The translations under genes and the position numbers were made by a program. 64,000 bases of DNA from Streptomyces sp. NRRL S-1022 (GTDB lineage: Bacteria > Actinomycetota > Actinomycetes > Streptomycetales > Streptomycetaceae), in NCBI RefSeq assembly GCF_000720135.1, contig NZ_JOIU01000017.1, forward strand, positions 100,817 to 164,816, given 5' to 3'. This document shows, in pieces, positions 16,486-25,052 of the stretch (within the stretch, counting starts at the first letter, position 1; the number at the start of each line of letters is the position of its first letter). The notes beneath the pieces were generated by a model that saw only the letters and a list, made by a program, of their open reading frames with translations, was not told the DNA's origin and searched no databases.

Positions 16486-17355
16486 GTGTTCGAGGGTTTC
16501 GGCACCACGCAGGTCCAGGTCGGCGACGCATCGGTCTTCGTCCGTCACGGCGGTGAAGGGCCGCCGGTGGTGCTGCTGCACGGCCACCCCCGGACATCCG
16601 CGACCTGGCACCGCGTCGCCCCGCTCCTCGTCCGGCGCGGCTTCACCGTGGTCTGCCCCGATCTCCGGGGCTACGGCCGCTCCACCGGCCCGGCCCCCAC
16701 CGCGGACCACGCCGGGTACTCCAAACGGGCCGTCGCCGGTGACGTGGCCGAGGTGATGCGCTCCCTGGGCCACGCCCGGTTCGCGCTCGCCGGACACGAC
16801 CGCGGGGGCGGTGTCGCGCTGCGTCTCGCGCTCGATCACCCCGACGCGGTCTCGCGGGTGGCGCTGATCGACTGCCTGCCGCTCACCGAGCACCTCTCCC
16901 GCATCACGACCGAGTTCGCCACGCGGTGGTGGCACTGGTTCTTCTTCGCCCAGCCGGACATCCCCGAGCGGGTCATCAACGCCGACCCGGACAGCTGGTA
17001 CCGCGGGGATCCCCGGAGCATGGGACAGGAGAACTACGACGAGTGGCGCGCGGCCACCAGGAACCCCGACGTGGTGCGGGCGATGCTGGAGGACTACCGG
17101 GCCGGCCTCACCGTCGACCGGCGGCACGAGGAGCACGACCGTGCCGCCGGGGTCCGCATCCGCTGCCCGGCACTGATCCTCTGGTCGCTCCAGGACGACC
17201 TGGAGGACCTGTACGGGGACCCGGTGAAGATCTGGCGCCGGTGGGCACCGGACGTGCGGGGCCACGGCATCGACTCCGGTCACCACGTGGCCGAAGAGGC
17301 TCCGGAAGCGCTCGCGTCCTCCCTTGCCGGCTTCTTCGCCGGACGGCCTGCCTGA
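16486..17355 (+). CDS. Alpha/beta hydrolase of the fluoroacetate-dehalogenase group
   Basis: 289 residues from GTG 16486. Features of FAc-DEX enzymes are clear: oxyanion HGHPRTSATWHR, RGYGRST, nucleophile Asp105 in GHDRGGGVALR, halide-pocket His150-Trp151 in RWWHWFFFAQPDIPE, and catalytic His in GIDSGHHVAEEAPE. In characterised enzymes two arginines (Arg105 and Arg108, FA1 numbering) bind the fluoroacetate carboxylate. Here the first is kept (Arg106) but the second is Gly109. Haloacetate dehalogenation is therefore uncertain and the protein may be an epoxide or ester hydrolase. Confidence 0.7.
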   Translation: MFEGFGTTQVQVGDASVFVRHGGEGPPVVLLHGHPRTSATWHRVAPLLVRRGFTVVCPDLRGYGRSTGPAPTADHAGYSKRAVAGDVAEVMRSLGHARFALAGHDRGGGVALRLALDHPDAVSRVALIDCLPLTEHLSRITTEFATRWWHWFFFAQPDIPERVINADPDSWYRGDPRSMGQENYDEWRAATRNPDVVRAMLEDYRAGLTVDRRHEEHDRAAGVRIRCPALILWSLQDDLEDLYGDPVKIWRRWAPDVRGHGIDSGHHVAEEAPEALASSLAGFFAGRPA

Positions 17356-17397
17356 GCAGCCCGAACGGCGGGCCGTCCGCCTGCGTCCGCCGGCCCG

Positions 17398-18387
17398 TCA
17401 CAACCAGCCGTTGCGGCGGAACGCCCGGTACAGCAGTCCCGCGCCGAGGGCCATCACGGCGAGCGCGCACGGATAGCCGTAACGCCAGTCCAGTTCGGGC
17501 ATGTGGGAGAAGTTCATGCCGTAGATGCCGGCGACCATGGTGGGGATGGCGAAGATGGCCGCCCAGGCGCTGATGCGGCGCATGTCGTCGTTCTGCCAGG
17601 TGCTCACCTTGGCGAGATGGGCGTCGAGGACGGAGGCGAGCAGGTCGTCCAGGGCGCGGACCTCGGTGTCGGTGCGGGTGAGGTGGTCCGTCACGTCACG
17701 GAAGTACGGCAGGACCTGCCGCGGCCAGCCGTCCCGCGCCGTGGTGAAGGGCTGCACGACGGGGACGAGGGGCTGGACGGCGTCGCGGAACTCCACCACC
17801 TCGCGCTTGAGCGAGTAGATCTGCTCGGTGAGGTCGTCGCGGGCGGGCGAGAAGACGCACCGCTCCAGCTCCGTCAGGTCCGTGCGCACCTGGGCGGCGG
17901 CCTCGGCGTACGCGTCGACGATCACGTCGGTCACCGCGTGCAGGACGCCGACCGGCCCGAGCCGTGCCATGTCCGGCTGGTCAGCGAGCCGGCGCGCGGC
18001 CTCCACCGTGGGGTCGTTCGCTCCGTGCCGCACGGTCAGCGCGAAGGACGGTCCGAGGAAGATCATCACTTCGCCGGTTTCCACGTCCGCGCTCCGCTCG
18101 ACGAACCAGAGCGTCTTCACGGCGACCGCGAGGACGTCGCCGTAGTGCTCCTGCTTGGGCCGCTGATGGGCCTGGACCGCGTCCTCGATCGCCAGCGGAT
18201 GCAGGTCGAGGTACTCGCCCAGCCGCTCCACTTCCTCCTGGCGGGGTTCGTCCATGCGAATCCAGGCGAACTCGTCCGGCTTCAGCACCGCCACGCGGTC
18301 CAGGGTCGCCTGGCAGCCCGCGTCCGCCTGCCGGCAGTCGATCTGCTCGTACTCGCCCGTCCGCTCTTGATAGATCACGCACTCCAT
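17398..18387 (-). CDS. corA: CorA-family magnesium/cobalt channel
   Basis: 329 residues. A large cytoplasmic N-terminal domain and long helix end in two membrane spans with the signature IYGMNFSHMPEL (GMN motif) between them and the basic tail RAFRRNGWL. CorA proteins form pentameric Mg2+ channels gated by intracellular Mg2+. The start ATG 18387 (MECVIYQERTG) has AGAAGGGG upstream; an in-frame ATG at 18420 lacks one. Convergent with the hydrolase gene. Confidence 0.9.
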   Translation of the reverse strand: MECVIYQERTGEYEQIDCRQADAGCQATLDRVAVLKPDEFAWIRMDEPRQEEVERLGEYLDLHPLAIEDAVQAHQRPKQEHYGDVLAVAVKTLWFVERSADVETGEVMIFLGPSFALTVRHGANDPTVEAARRLADQPDMARLGPVGVLHAVTDVIVDAYAEAAAQVRTDLTELERCVFSPARDDLTEQIYSLKREVVEFRDAVQPLVPVVQPFTTARDGWPRQVLPYFRDVTDHLTRTDTEVRALDDLLASVLDAHLAKVSTWQNDDMRRISAWAAIFAIPTMVAGIYGMNFSHMPELDWRYGYPCALAVMALGAGLLYRAFRRNGWL

Positions 18388-18558
18388 GCCCCTTCTGATG
18401 CTTCCGTCGCCGCGATCCATGCTCGTGGGAGGGCAAAAGGTCTGCCGCGCCGGGCCATCCGCCCCCAGGTGGTCACCAGACCTTCACAAGAGCGGGCCGC
18501 TGGCCGGGAGCCAGCTGGAAACCCGGCGAGGTGTCGCCGGCTGGAGGGATCTGTCGCT

Positions 18559-18753
18559 GTGTTCGCCGTAGCCGTGTTATTGCTGCCCGTCCTGGGCGTG
18601 CTGCTGTACGGATTGGACCGCATCGAGGGCTGGTTGCAGGGCGGCCCACGGGTGGCACGTCACGCCCGTGGCCGTCATCTCCGACTGGTCCACAGCGCGA
18701 GTCGGTCACGTGAGCCGGTCGATCGGTCGCCGCGCCACCGCGACGTGGCCTGA
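18559..18753 (+). CDS. Small membrane protein with a TTA codon
   Basis: 64 residues from GTG 18559, preceded by GGAGGGA at 8 bases. One hydrophobic segment (VFAVAVLLLPVLGVLLYGLD) is followed by a basic, Arg/His-rich tail. The seventh codon (18577-18579) is TTA, the rare leucine codon read by the developmentally controlled bldA tRNA of Streptomyces, so production may be confined to late growth. Similar short proteins occur in streptomycetes; no function is known to me. Confidence 0.6.
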   Translation: MFAVAVLLLPVLGVLLYGLDRIEGWLQGGPRVARHARGRHLRLVHSASRSREPVDRSPRHRDVA

Positions 18754-18821
18754 TCGCGTCGGCATGACAGCCGACCGTGGGGACACCCGCCCCGCGTTGT
18801 GTGTGGGGGGGGCCAGCCCGG

Positions 18822-18855
18822 CCGAGCTCCCCGAGTCCTGACTCGGGGAGCTCGG
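18822..18855. terminator. Strong bidirectional hairpin terminator
   Basis: A perfect 15-bp stem (CCGAGCTCCCCGAGT paired with its complement) and a CCTG loop, followed by CTCTTTCCC. It sits between the small TTA gene (rightward) and the anti-sigma-like gene (leftward), and can end both. Confidence 0.8.
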
Positions 18856-18905
18856 CTCTTTCCCGTCGTGGTGCGCCGGCGGTCGCCGCACGCCGCCTCC
18901 GCCTC

Positions 18906-19385
18906 TCAGGGCCGGCGGCGGGCGGTACTCCCGTGGGGGTCGTCGAAGAGGGCGATACGGGCGGTGATGCGCTTGCCGACCGGTTCCCGCTTCGCCTCGA
19001 AGCCCTGGACGACCGCCATCACGATCTCCAGTCCGTGCTGGCCCACCCGGCCGGGGTCGGCGGCCCGGGCCACCGGCAGCACGGGATCGCTGTCCCAGAC
19101 CACCACCTCGACGACCTCGTCGGTGACGCGCAGATCGAGCAGCACCGGACCGGGCGCGTACTTGCGCGCGTTCGTCACCAGCTCGCTGACCACGAGCTGC
19201 GTGAGGTCCATCGCCCGCGCCGGGACGAGGATCCCGTGGTCGGCCCGGAGCCGCGTGAGGAACCCGGCCGCCAGATGGCGCGCCTCGGCGATGCACGCGC
19301 CGTCGCCGTCCAGCGCGGCCGACATCCGCCACGACTCCTGACCTGGGGCCGTGGGGCCCGTTTCACCGAGAAGGACTGTTCGCAT
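18906..19385 (-). CDS. HATPase-domain anti-sigma-like protein (RsbW/SpoIIAB type)
   Basis: 159 residues from ATG 19385. A single GHKL ATP-binding domain: N box in LVVSELVTNARKYAPGPVLL, a modified G1 region (VWDSDPVLPVARAADPGRVG), G2-like GQHGLEIVMAVVQGF and the closing GKRITARI. Such free-standing ATPases in Streptomyces act as anti-sigma kinases of STAS proteins or as accessory regulators. The SpoIIE/STAS pair at 11.7-13.4 kb and the PAS-SpoIIE at 22.8 kb are possible partners. ATG 19325, with CAGGAG upstream, is an alternative start. Confidence 0.75.
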   Translation of the reverse strand: MRTVLLGETGPTAPGQESWRMSAALDGDGACIAEARHLAAGFLTRLRADHGILVPARAMDLTQLVVSELVTNARKYAPGPVLLDLRVTDEVVEVVVWDSDPVLPVARAADPGRVGQHGLEIVMAVVQGFEAKREPVGKRITARIALFDDPHGSTARRRP

Positions 19386-19566
19386 CCCCACCGCCTTCGC
19401 CACCCCGTTCATACGCCCGCGTATACCCGCGATCGTCACCTGCACGCCTGCGCGTTCGCGGTCGACGCGAGAACGGATGCGCCGACGGGGCCGGGAGGGC
19501 CGCCGACGCGTGGCCGGTTCTCCCCGCGCAGGCGTAGACGGGGCCGTGAGGGGTTACCCGGCGCGT

Positions 19567-20706
19567 ATGGCGAGACTGCACCTTCCAGGGCGGAAAGCGC
19601 ACCACGGCGTCGACGAGGCGCAGCGCGAGGAGTCGGCACGAGAGGCCCGCGAGGAGCCGCGGACAGCACAGGCCCGCGAGGAGCCGCGGACAGCACAGGC
19701 CCGCGAGGAGCCGGCGCCGGAGGAGGCCGGGCCCGGGCCGGAGGTGGAACGCCGGGCACCGGACACGCCGACCGAGCTGCCCAAGCGGGCCTGGGGCGCC
19801 GTGTTCAAGGGTGCCCTGCGTGAGTTCCAGGACGACGAGCTGACCGACCGTGCGGCGGCGCTGACGTACTACGCCGTGTTGTCGCTGTTCCCGGCCCTGC
19901 TGGTGCTGGTGTCCCTGCTGGGCATCACCGGCAGGTCGGCGACCGACGCGGTGCTGGCCAACATCCGGAAACTCGCTCCCGGTTCGGCCCGGGACATCAT
20001 CACCCGGGCCGTGGAGCAGTTGCAGAGCAGCACCGGCGTCGGTTCGATCATGGCGATCGTCGGCATCATCCTGGCCGTATGGTCGGCCTCCGGTTATGTG
20101 GCGGCGTTCATCCGCGCGGCGAACGCCGTCTACGACATGCCGGAGGGCCGCCCGGTGTGGAAGATCCTCCCGGTCCGGGTCGGGGTGACGGTCGTACTGA
20201 TGGTCCTCGCCGTGGTCAGTGCGCTGATCGTGGTGTTCACCGGCGGCCTGGCCCGCCGGGCCGGGGCCGCGCTGGGGATCGGGAACACGGCGCTGACCGC
20301 GTGGTCGATCGCCAAGTGGCCCGTCCTCGTGCTCCTGGTCACCATCATGATCGCGATCCTGTACTGGGCGAGCCCCAACGCGAAGGTGAAGGGGTTCCGC
20401 TGGATCACCCCGGGCAGCTTCCTGGCCCTGCTGATCTGGATGATCGCTTCGGCAGGATTCGCGTTCTACGTCGCCAACTTCGCCTCCTACAACAAGACCT
20501 ACGGCACCATGGCCGGCGTCATCGTCTTCCTGGTCTGGCTCTGGATCACCAACCTGGCCATCCTGCTCGGCCTGGAGTTCGACGCCGAGACCGTGCGCCA
20601 GCGGGCCATCGCGGGGGGCCTGCCACCGGAGACCGAGCCGTACACCCAGCCCCGCGACACCCGGACGTGGGACGAGGAGGACCGGCGTCGCCTGGGCGAG
20701 AAGTGA
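19567..20706 (+). CDS. YihY/BrkB-family membrane protein
   Basis: 379 residues. A charged N-terminal tail of about 70 residues containing a 9-residue tandem repeat (AREEPRTAQ) leads to FQDDELTDRAAALTYYAVLSLFPALL, the start of the YihY domain, then about six membrane spans including GSIMAIVGIILAVWSASGYV and GVIVFLVWLWITNLAILLGLEFDAE. Once called ribonuclease BN in error; now treated as an inner-membrane protein of unknown transport role. The C-terminus is hydrophilic. Confidence 0.85.
   Translation: MARLHLPGRKAHHGVDEAQREESAREAREEPRTAQAREEPRTAQAREEPAPEEAGPGPEVERRAPDTPTELPKRAWGAVFKGALREFQDDELTDRAAALTYYAVLSLFPALLVLVSLLGITGRSATDAVLANIRKLAPGSARDIITRAVEQLQSSTGVGSIMAIVGIILAVWSASGYVAAFIRAANAVYDMPEGRPVWKILPVRVGVTVVLMVLAVVSALIVVFTGGLARRAGAALGIGNTALTAWSIAKWPVLVLLVTIMIAILYWASPNAKVKGFRWITPGSFLALLIWMIASAGFAFYVANFASYNKTYGTMAGVIVFLVWLWITNLAILLGLEFDAETVRQRAIAGGLPPETEPYTQPRDTRTWDEEDRRRLGEK
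19645..19713 (+). repeat. In-frame tandem repeat, 27-bp unit
   Basis: Two exact copies of a 27-bp unit (19645-19671 and 19672-19698) plus 15 bases of a third encode AREEPRTAQ-AREEPRTAQ-AREEP in the cytoplasmic tail of the YihY protein. The exact identity of the copies points to recent duplication. Confidence 0.8.
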
Positions 20707-20754
20707 CCGCGGATCTTGAGTGTGGGGCGTTGACCTGCGGGATATCCGCCTCCC

Positions 20755-21303
20755 ATGAGGCTTCTAGCAGTGTTGAGCGACGTTGATCGGTCGCTGGCCC
20801 GACAGGCGGCCTGCCGCGTCCCGCCCCGTGTCGGCAAGGTGCTGTCGGCGGTCGAGGAGGCCGCCGAGAACACGAAGTTGTGGTGCGGCTCGGCCGCCGC
20901 GATGGCGTGGCTGGGCGGGTGGCGCGGCCGGAAGGCGGCGGCCGGGGGACTGGCCGCCCTCGCCGCGGCACAGCTGATCTCCAACGGGCTGTGCAAGCAG
21001 CTGGCCGACCGGCCCCGGCCGCCGAAGGAGTGGTTCCCCCACGACGAGGTCGACGACCGCCCCGACTCCTCCTCCTTCCCCTCCGGCCACACCGCCGCCG
21101 CGGTGGCCTTCACCGCTGCCGTGGCACCGACGTGGCCGGCCGCCGGAGCAGTGTGTGCCCTGCCGGCCGCGATGGTGGCGTTCGAGCGCGTGCAGAGCGG
21201 CGCCCACTACCCCAGCGACGTGGCGGCCGGCGCCGCCGTCGGCCTGGCCGGCGCCTGGCTCACCCGTCACGCTCACCGTCTGATCATTCGCCACTGGCGC
21301 TAG
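20755..21303 (+). CDS. PAP2-family membrane phosphatase
   Basis: 182 residues. The three PAP2 signature regions are present: KQLADRPRP, PSGHTAAAVAF and SGAHYPSDVAAG. Together these form the active site of undecaprenyl-pyrophosphate or phosphatidic-acid phosphatases. Motif three has SGAHYPSD where SRxxxxxHxxxD is usual, which is seen in bacterial members. Several Ala-rich membrane segments. Lies 48 bases after the YihY gene and may be co-transcribed. Confidence 0.85.
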   Translation: MRLLAVLSDVDRSLARQAACRVPPRVGKVLSAVEEAAENTKLWCGSAAAMAWLGGWRGRKAAAGGLAALAAAQLISNGLCKQLADRPRPPKEWFPHDEVDDRPDSSSFPSGHTAAAVAFTAAVAPTWPAAGAVCALPAAMVAFERVQSGAHYPSDVAAGAAVGLAGAWLTRHAHRLIIRHWR

Positions 21304-21427
21304 CGGTCGGGGAAGGCCGGATGCGACGACCTTAAATGGACGGTTCGGGGTACTCGCGCGCTCGTCGGACGGCCGGGCGCAGGGTGCGGCCCGGCCGGTA
21401 CGGACTCAGGAACGGGAGGTGACCGAC

Positions 21428-21844
21428 GTGTCGGATACACAGCCGCACCAGGCCGGATCCGGTCAGGAGCCGGTGAGCGAGCTGGTGCAGCGGGCCTCGC
21501 AGCAGCTGACCGAACTGGTGCGGGGCGAACTGCGGCTGGCGCAGGCGGAGATGAAACAGAAGGGCAAGCGTTACGGCAAGGGCGGTGGCCTCTTCGGGGG
21601 CGCCGGTGTCGTCGGCTTCCTCATGTTGCAGGCGCTGGTCGCCACCGTGATCGCCGCACTCGCGGTGCCGCTGCCGGTGTGGGCGGCGGCGCTGATCGTC
21701 ACCGCGGTACTGGGTGTGATCGCCGCGATGCTGGCCATAAGCGGGAGGAAACAGGTCGACCAGGCCGCGCCGCCCACACCCGAGCAGACGATCGAGAACG
21801 TGAAGGCCGACGTGGCCGAGATCAAGGAGAGTGCGCACCGATGA
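21428..21844 (+). CDS. DUF1469 (putative phage-holin superfamily) membrane protein
   Basis: 138 residues from GTG 21428, eight bases after GGGAGG. An amphipathic start (VSELVQRASQQLTELVRGELRLAQAEM) is followed by two membrane helices (GVVGFLMLQALVATVIAALAV and AALIVTAVLGVIAAMLAISG). This is the DUF1469/holin_X family common in actinobacteria, usually paired with a DUF3618 protein as here. Its stop overlaps the next ATG (ATGA). A structural envelope role is likely; holin activity is not shown. Confidence 0.8.
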   Translation: MSDTQPHQAGSGQEPVSELVQRASQQLTELVRGELRLAQAEMKQKGKRYGKGGGLFGGAGVVGFLMLQALVATVIAALAVPLPVWAAALIVTAVLGVIAAMLAISGRKQVDQAAPPTPEQTIENVKADVAEIKESAHR

Positions 21845-22323
21845 CCCAGCCGCCGCACGACGAGCCCACCGCCACCAGCCCCGAGGAACTGCGCGAGCAG
21901 GTCGAACGGACCCGTTCCGAGCTCGGGGAGACGGTCGAGGCGCTCGCAGCGAAGACCGACGTCAAGGCACGCGCCCAGGAGAAGGCCGCCGAAGTCAAGG
22001 AGCAGGCCGCCGCGAAGGCCGGCGAACTGAAGGAGCAGGCCGCGCTGAAGGCCGGGGAACTGAAGGCGAAGGCCGCCGACCTGGCGCACCAGGCACAGGA
22101 CCGGCTGCCCGACCCGGTCAAGGACAGCGCCGCCCAAGCCGCCGAGCAGGCCCGCGCGAAGGCGGCCCAGGCCGGCCGGCTGTGGGAGGAGAAGGCACCC
22201 GAGCCGGTGCGGCAGAAGACGGCCCAGGGGGCGCAGCTCGCGCGCAGCAACCGCAAGGTGCTGCTGACCGCGGCCGGTGTGGCCGCCGTGACCTGGTGGG
22301 TCTGCCGCCGCTCCAAGGGCTGA
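21841..22323 (+). CDS. DUF3618 protein with helical repeats
   Basis: 160 residues starting at the ATGA overlap. The N-terminal SPEELREQVERTRSELGETVEALAAKTDVKARAQ is the DUF3618 signature. A long Ala/Lys/Glu helix carries imperfect repeats (EQAAAKAGELK, EQAALKAGELK), and one membrane helix near the C-terminus (VLLTAAGVAAVTWWVCRR) ends the protein. It resembles an apolipoprotein-like coiled coil anchored in the membrane. Translationally coupled to the DUF1469 partner. Confidence 0.8.
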   Translation: MTQPPHDEPTATSPEELREQVERTRSELGETVEALAAKTDVKARAQEKAAEVKEQAAAKAGELKEQAALKAGELKAKAADLAHQAQDRLPDPVKDSAAQAAEQARAKAAQAGRLWEEKAPEPVRQKTAQGAQLARSNRKVLLTAAGVAAVTWWVCRRSKG

Positions 22324-22330
22324 GCGGGTG

Positions 22331-22362
22331 CTCGCTGCCGTCAGCGATGTGACGGCAGCGAG
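22331..22362. terminator. Hairpin terminator after DUF3618 gene
   Basis: A perfect 13-bp stem (CTCGCTGCCGTCA with its complement) and 6-base loop start 7 bases after the stop codon. Confidence 0.7.
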
Positions 22363-22409
22363 GTGACGGCGGGAGCGCTGTGCGCGTGACCGGGGGAGAT
22401 GCCCGGCCA

Positions 22410-22440
22410 GAGGGCCGGTACGACAGGGATACCGGCCCTC
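22410..22440. terminator. Second hairpin, between convergent genes
   Basis: GAGGGCCGGTA (22410-22420) pairs perfectly with TACCGGCCCTC (22430-22440) across a 9-base loop. It probably terminates the leftward small gene ending at 22471. Confidence 0.65.
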
Positions 22441-22470
22441 CCACCCGCTGCCCGGCACTCACGTGACGGT

Positions 22471-22650
22471 TTACATCCCGGACCCGCCCACGGGCATCGG
22501 CGGCGCCGTGCGGACGTAGTCCCGGGCGAGGCCGGCGTAGCGGTTGTGCTGGTGGCGGTGTGCGTCGGGGTGGTCGTACGTCCCGAGACGCCGACGGCCG
22601 GAAAGTGTGTCCCGCACGAGAACCGCGGCTCGGGTGAGCAAGGTGTTCAA
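22471..22650 (-). CDS. Small conserved hypothetical protein
   Basis: 59 residues from a TTG start (22650) that has GAGGGGG six bases upstream. It reads LNTLLTRAAVLVRDTLSGRR, then GTYDHPDAHRHQHNRYAGLA and RDYVRTAPPMPVGGSGM. The His-rich middle and conserved RYAGLARDYVRTAPP remind me of short proteins in other streptomycetes. No membrane span or known domain. The TTG start is inferred from the ribosome site. Confidence 0.45.
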   Translation of the reverse strand: MNTLLTRAAVLVRDTLSGRRRLGTYDHPDAHRHQHNRYAGLARDYVRTAPPMPVGGSGM

Positions 22651-22797
22651 GGCGTTCCCCCTCGTGTGTGTGGTCCTGTCGGACAGTGTGCGCCGTCTGC
22701 AGGAGGAACTGCCGCCGCATTGAGCAAGACTTGAGCCGGCGCGGCAGCGCGGCAACGGCCCGAACCCGGCACCGGCCCGACCCCGGCACCGGCCCGG

Positions 22798-24057
22798 TCA
22801 GTACGGTCGGGTCGTGCGGTCCAGGCGGACGACGACGATGGCGATGTCGTCGTCGGCGCCGCCGGCCAGGCCCAGGCGGGAGAGGAGGGCGTCGGCGAGG
22901 TGTTCGGCGCCGAACTCGGTGCAGGTGGCGAGCGTGGAGGTCAAGCGGGCCAGGCCGGCGTCGATGTCCTCGCCGCGGCGTTCGATCAGGCCGTCGGTGT
23001 AGAGGACGAGGGTGTCGTCGGACGTGTAGGTCGTGTTGGCCTGGGGGCGGGGGACGTGTTCGGGGCGGGCGCCCAGGGGCGGGTCGGTGGCCTGGTCGAG
23101 CAGCCGGCAGGAGCCGTCCGGGTGCAGCAGGATCGGCGGCAGATGGCCGGCGCTGCTGTAGATGAGCAGGTGGCTGCGGCAGTCGACGAGGACCTGGACG
23201 GCGGTGGCGGCCAGGGCTCCCTCGACCGAGCGGGCGTAGAGCCCCAGGACCTCCAGCGCCTGGGCGGGGCCGTGCACGGTGCGGGTGGCGGCGCTCAGCG
23301 CGCTGCGGAGCCTGCCCATGACGGTGGCGGCCATCAGCCCGTGGCCGACCACGTCGCCGACCGTGACGGTGAAGCGGTCCCCGGGCAGGTCGACCGCGTC
23401 GTACCAGTCGCCGCACACGTTCAGTGACCCGGTCGCGGGCAGGTAGCGCACGGCGATGTTCGGGTGCCGGGCCAGGTCCGGGGAGTGGAGCATGGCTTCC
23501 TGGAGGGCGACGGCGATGCGCCGTTCACGGGCGTGGGCCTGCCGCAGTTCCTCGTTCAGCCGCTGCAGTTGCCGGGCCCGGGCGTACAGCTCGGCCTCCA
23601 TGGCCGCTTCCCGGCCGGGGCCGGCCGACGCCAGGTGCCCGGTGCGGCGCACGCGGACGACGTCGGTCATGTCCTCGGACCGGTGAATGATCCAGGCGAT
23701 CTTCCCGTCCGGTCCGGGGACGGGCACGTTGATCGCGGTCCACCACCGCTCCTTGAACACCTCGGGGCTGCCGGGGACCGGGATGTCGTACTTCTGCAAC
23801 GCCATGTGATCGGTCTGGCCGGAGGACAGGACACGGTGCAGTGAGGCCTGCAGCGTGGCCACCCCGCGGCCCTCCGGGTCGGCGGGGTTGTCCGGGAAGA
23901 CGTCGAAGAGGTACTGCCCGAGCAGCTCGGCCCGGCTCCGGCCGGTCACGTCGCAGAAGGCCGGGTTGGCATCGGCGATCACCAGGTCCGTGCCGAGCAC
24001 CAGGCACGGGCTCGGAAGGGCGGCGAACACCCCGGAGTAATCGATCTTCGGTGTCAC
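22798..24057 (-). CDS. PAS-domain SpoIIE-type PP2C phosphatase
   Basis: 419 residues from GTG 24057. N-terminal PAS domain (VFAALPSPCLVLGTDLVIADAN, GRSRAELLGQYLFDVFPDNP), a coiled linker (ELYARARQLQRLNEELRQAHA), then the phosphatase: VALQEAMLHS, VCGDWYDAVDLPGDR and VGDVVGHGLMAA with metal-binding aspartates, AGHLPPILL, LVLYTDGLIERRG and GGADDDIAIVVVR. It would dephosphorylate STAS proteins in response to a signal sensed by the PAS domain. This is the second SpoIIE phosphatase in the window. Confidence 0.88.
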   Translation of the reverse strand: MTPKIDYSGVFAALPSPCLVLGTDLVIADANPAFCDVTGRSRAELLGQYLFDVFPDNPADPEGRGVATLQASLHRVLSSGQTDHMALQKYDIPVPGSPEVFKERWWTAINVPVPGPDGKIAWIIHRSEDMTDVVRVRRTGHLASAGPGREAAMEAELYARARQLQRLNEELRQAHARERRIAVALQEAMLHSPDLARHPNIAVRYLPATGSLNVCGDWYDAVDLPGDRFTVTVGDVVGHGLMAATVMGRLRSALSAATRTVHGPAQALEVLGLYARSVEGALAATAVQVLVDCRSHLLIYSSAGHLPPILLHPDGSCRLLDQATDPPLGARPEHVPRPQANTTYTSDDTLVLYTDGLIERRGEDIDAGLARLTSTLATCTEFGAEHLADALLSRLGLAGGADDDIAIVVVRLDRTTRPY

Positions 24058-24298
24058 ACGCGTTCCCTGCCAGTGGCTCGCTCTTCAATCTACGGAAGGT
24101 CCCGCTCCCACGCCCGCCGACCTCCTCCGGGGCGGCCAGGGGGCGTACCACGGCCCACGCGCGGGCGGCAGCGGGGCGCACCGCGGACCGCTCCTGGGCG
24201 GGCGCGGGGCCCTCCGCCGGCCTGCCGTGGCGCCGGGGAAGGAGGCTTGGGCATGGCCAGGCTGTGCGGCGCCTGGGGCGGGGTCCTAGGCTACGGAC

Positions 24299-24940
24299 AT
24301 GAGCGAGATCAAGACTCCGACGCCCCAGGACGCCTTCGAGCTGCTGCTGGCCGGTAACCAGCGCTTCATCGCGGGCACCCCCGAGCACCCGAACCAGGAC
24401 GCCACCCGCCGCGCCGAGATCGCCCCGTCCCAGCAGCCCTTCGCCGTACTGTTCGGCTGTTCCGACTCCCGCCTGGCCGCCGAGATCATCTTCGACCGCG
24501 GCCTGGGAGACCTGTTCGTGGTGCGCACCGCGGGCCACGTCATGGGCCCGGAGGTGCTGGGCAGCATCGAGTACGGCGTGGACGTGCTGGGCTGCCCGCT
24601 GGTCGTGGTGCTCGGTCACGACTCGTGCGGCGCGGTCGGCGCGGCGTGCGCCGCGCTGGAGGACGGCATGAAGCCGGCCGGATACGTCCGGGACGTCGTC
24701 GAGCGGGTCACGCCCAGCGTGCTCGCGGCGCGGGCCGCCGGGCGGGTCGAGCCGGAGGAGATCCTCGCCGAGCACATAAGGCACAGCGTCGACCTGCTGC
24801 TGGACCGGTCCCGAGTGCTCGCCGAGAAGGTCGCCGCCGGGCAGGCCGCCGTGGTGGGCCTGTGCTACCGCCTGGCCGACGGCAGCGCGCAGGTCGTCGC
24901 CGCCCGCGGCCTCGATGTGGCGGTACCCGCCGCGTCCTGA
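24299..24940 (+). CDS. Beta-class carbonic anhydrase
   Basis: 213 residues. Zinc ligands Cys54, His107 and Cys110, with the Asp56-Arg58 dyad, lie in FGCSDSRLAAE and VLGHDSCGAVGAA. It interconverts CO2 and bicarbonate in the cytoplasm. Full length for the family, no signal peptide. Promoter region 24058-24298 is shared divergently with the PAS-SpoIIE phosphatase and holds no other gene. Confidence 0.92.
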   Translation: MSEIKTPTPQDAFELLLAGNQRFIAGTPEHPNQDATRRAEIAPSQQPFAVLFGCSDSRLAAEIIFDRGLGDLFVVRTAGHVMGPEVLGSIEYGVDVLGCPLVVVLGHDSCGAVGAACAALEDGMKPAGYVRDVVERVTPSVLAARAAGRVEPEEILAEHIRHSVDLLLDRSRVLAEKVAAGQAAVVGLCYRLADGSAQVVAARGLDVAVPAAS

Positions 24941-25052
24941 CCGTGGGGGCTGCGGGTGCCTGCCGGGCTCCGACCGGGGAGGCCGGGCGTGCCCGCCGGG
25001 CCCCGGCCGTGACGGCCGTGGCTCCTCGGGCACGCCGCCGAGCCGATGCCGA

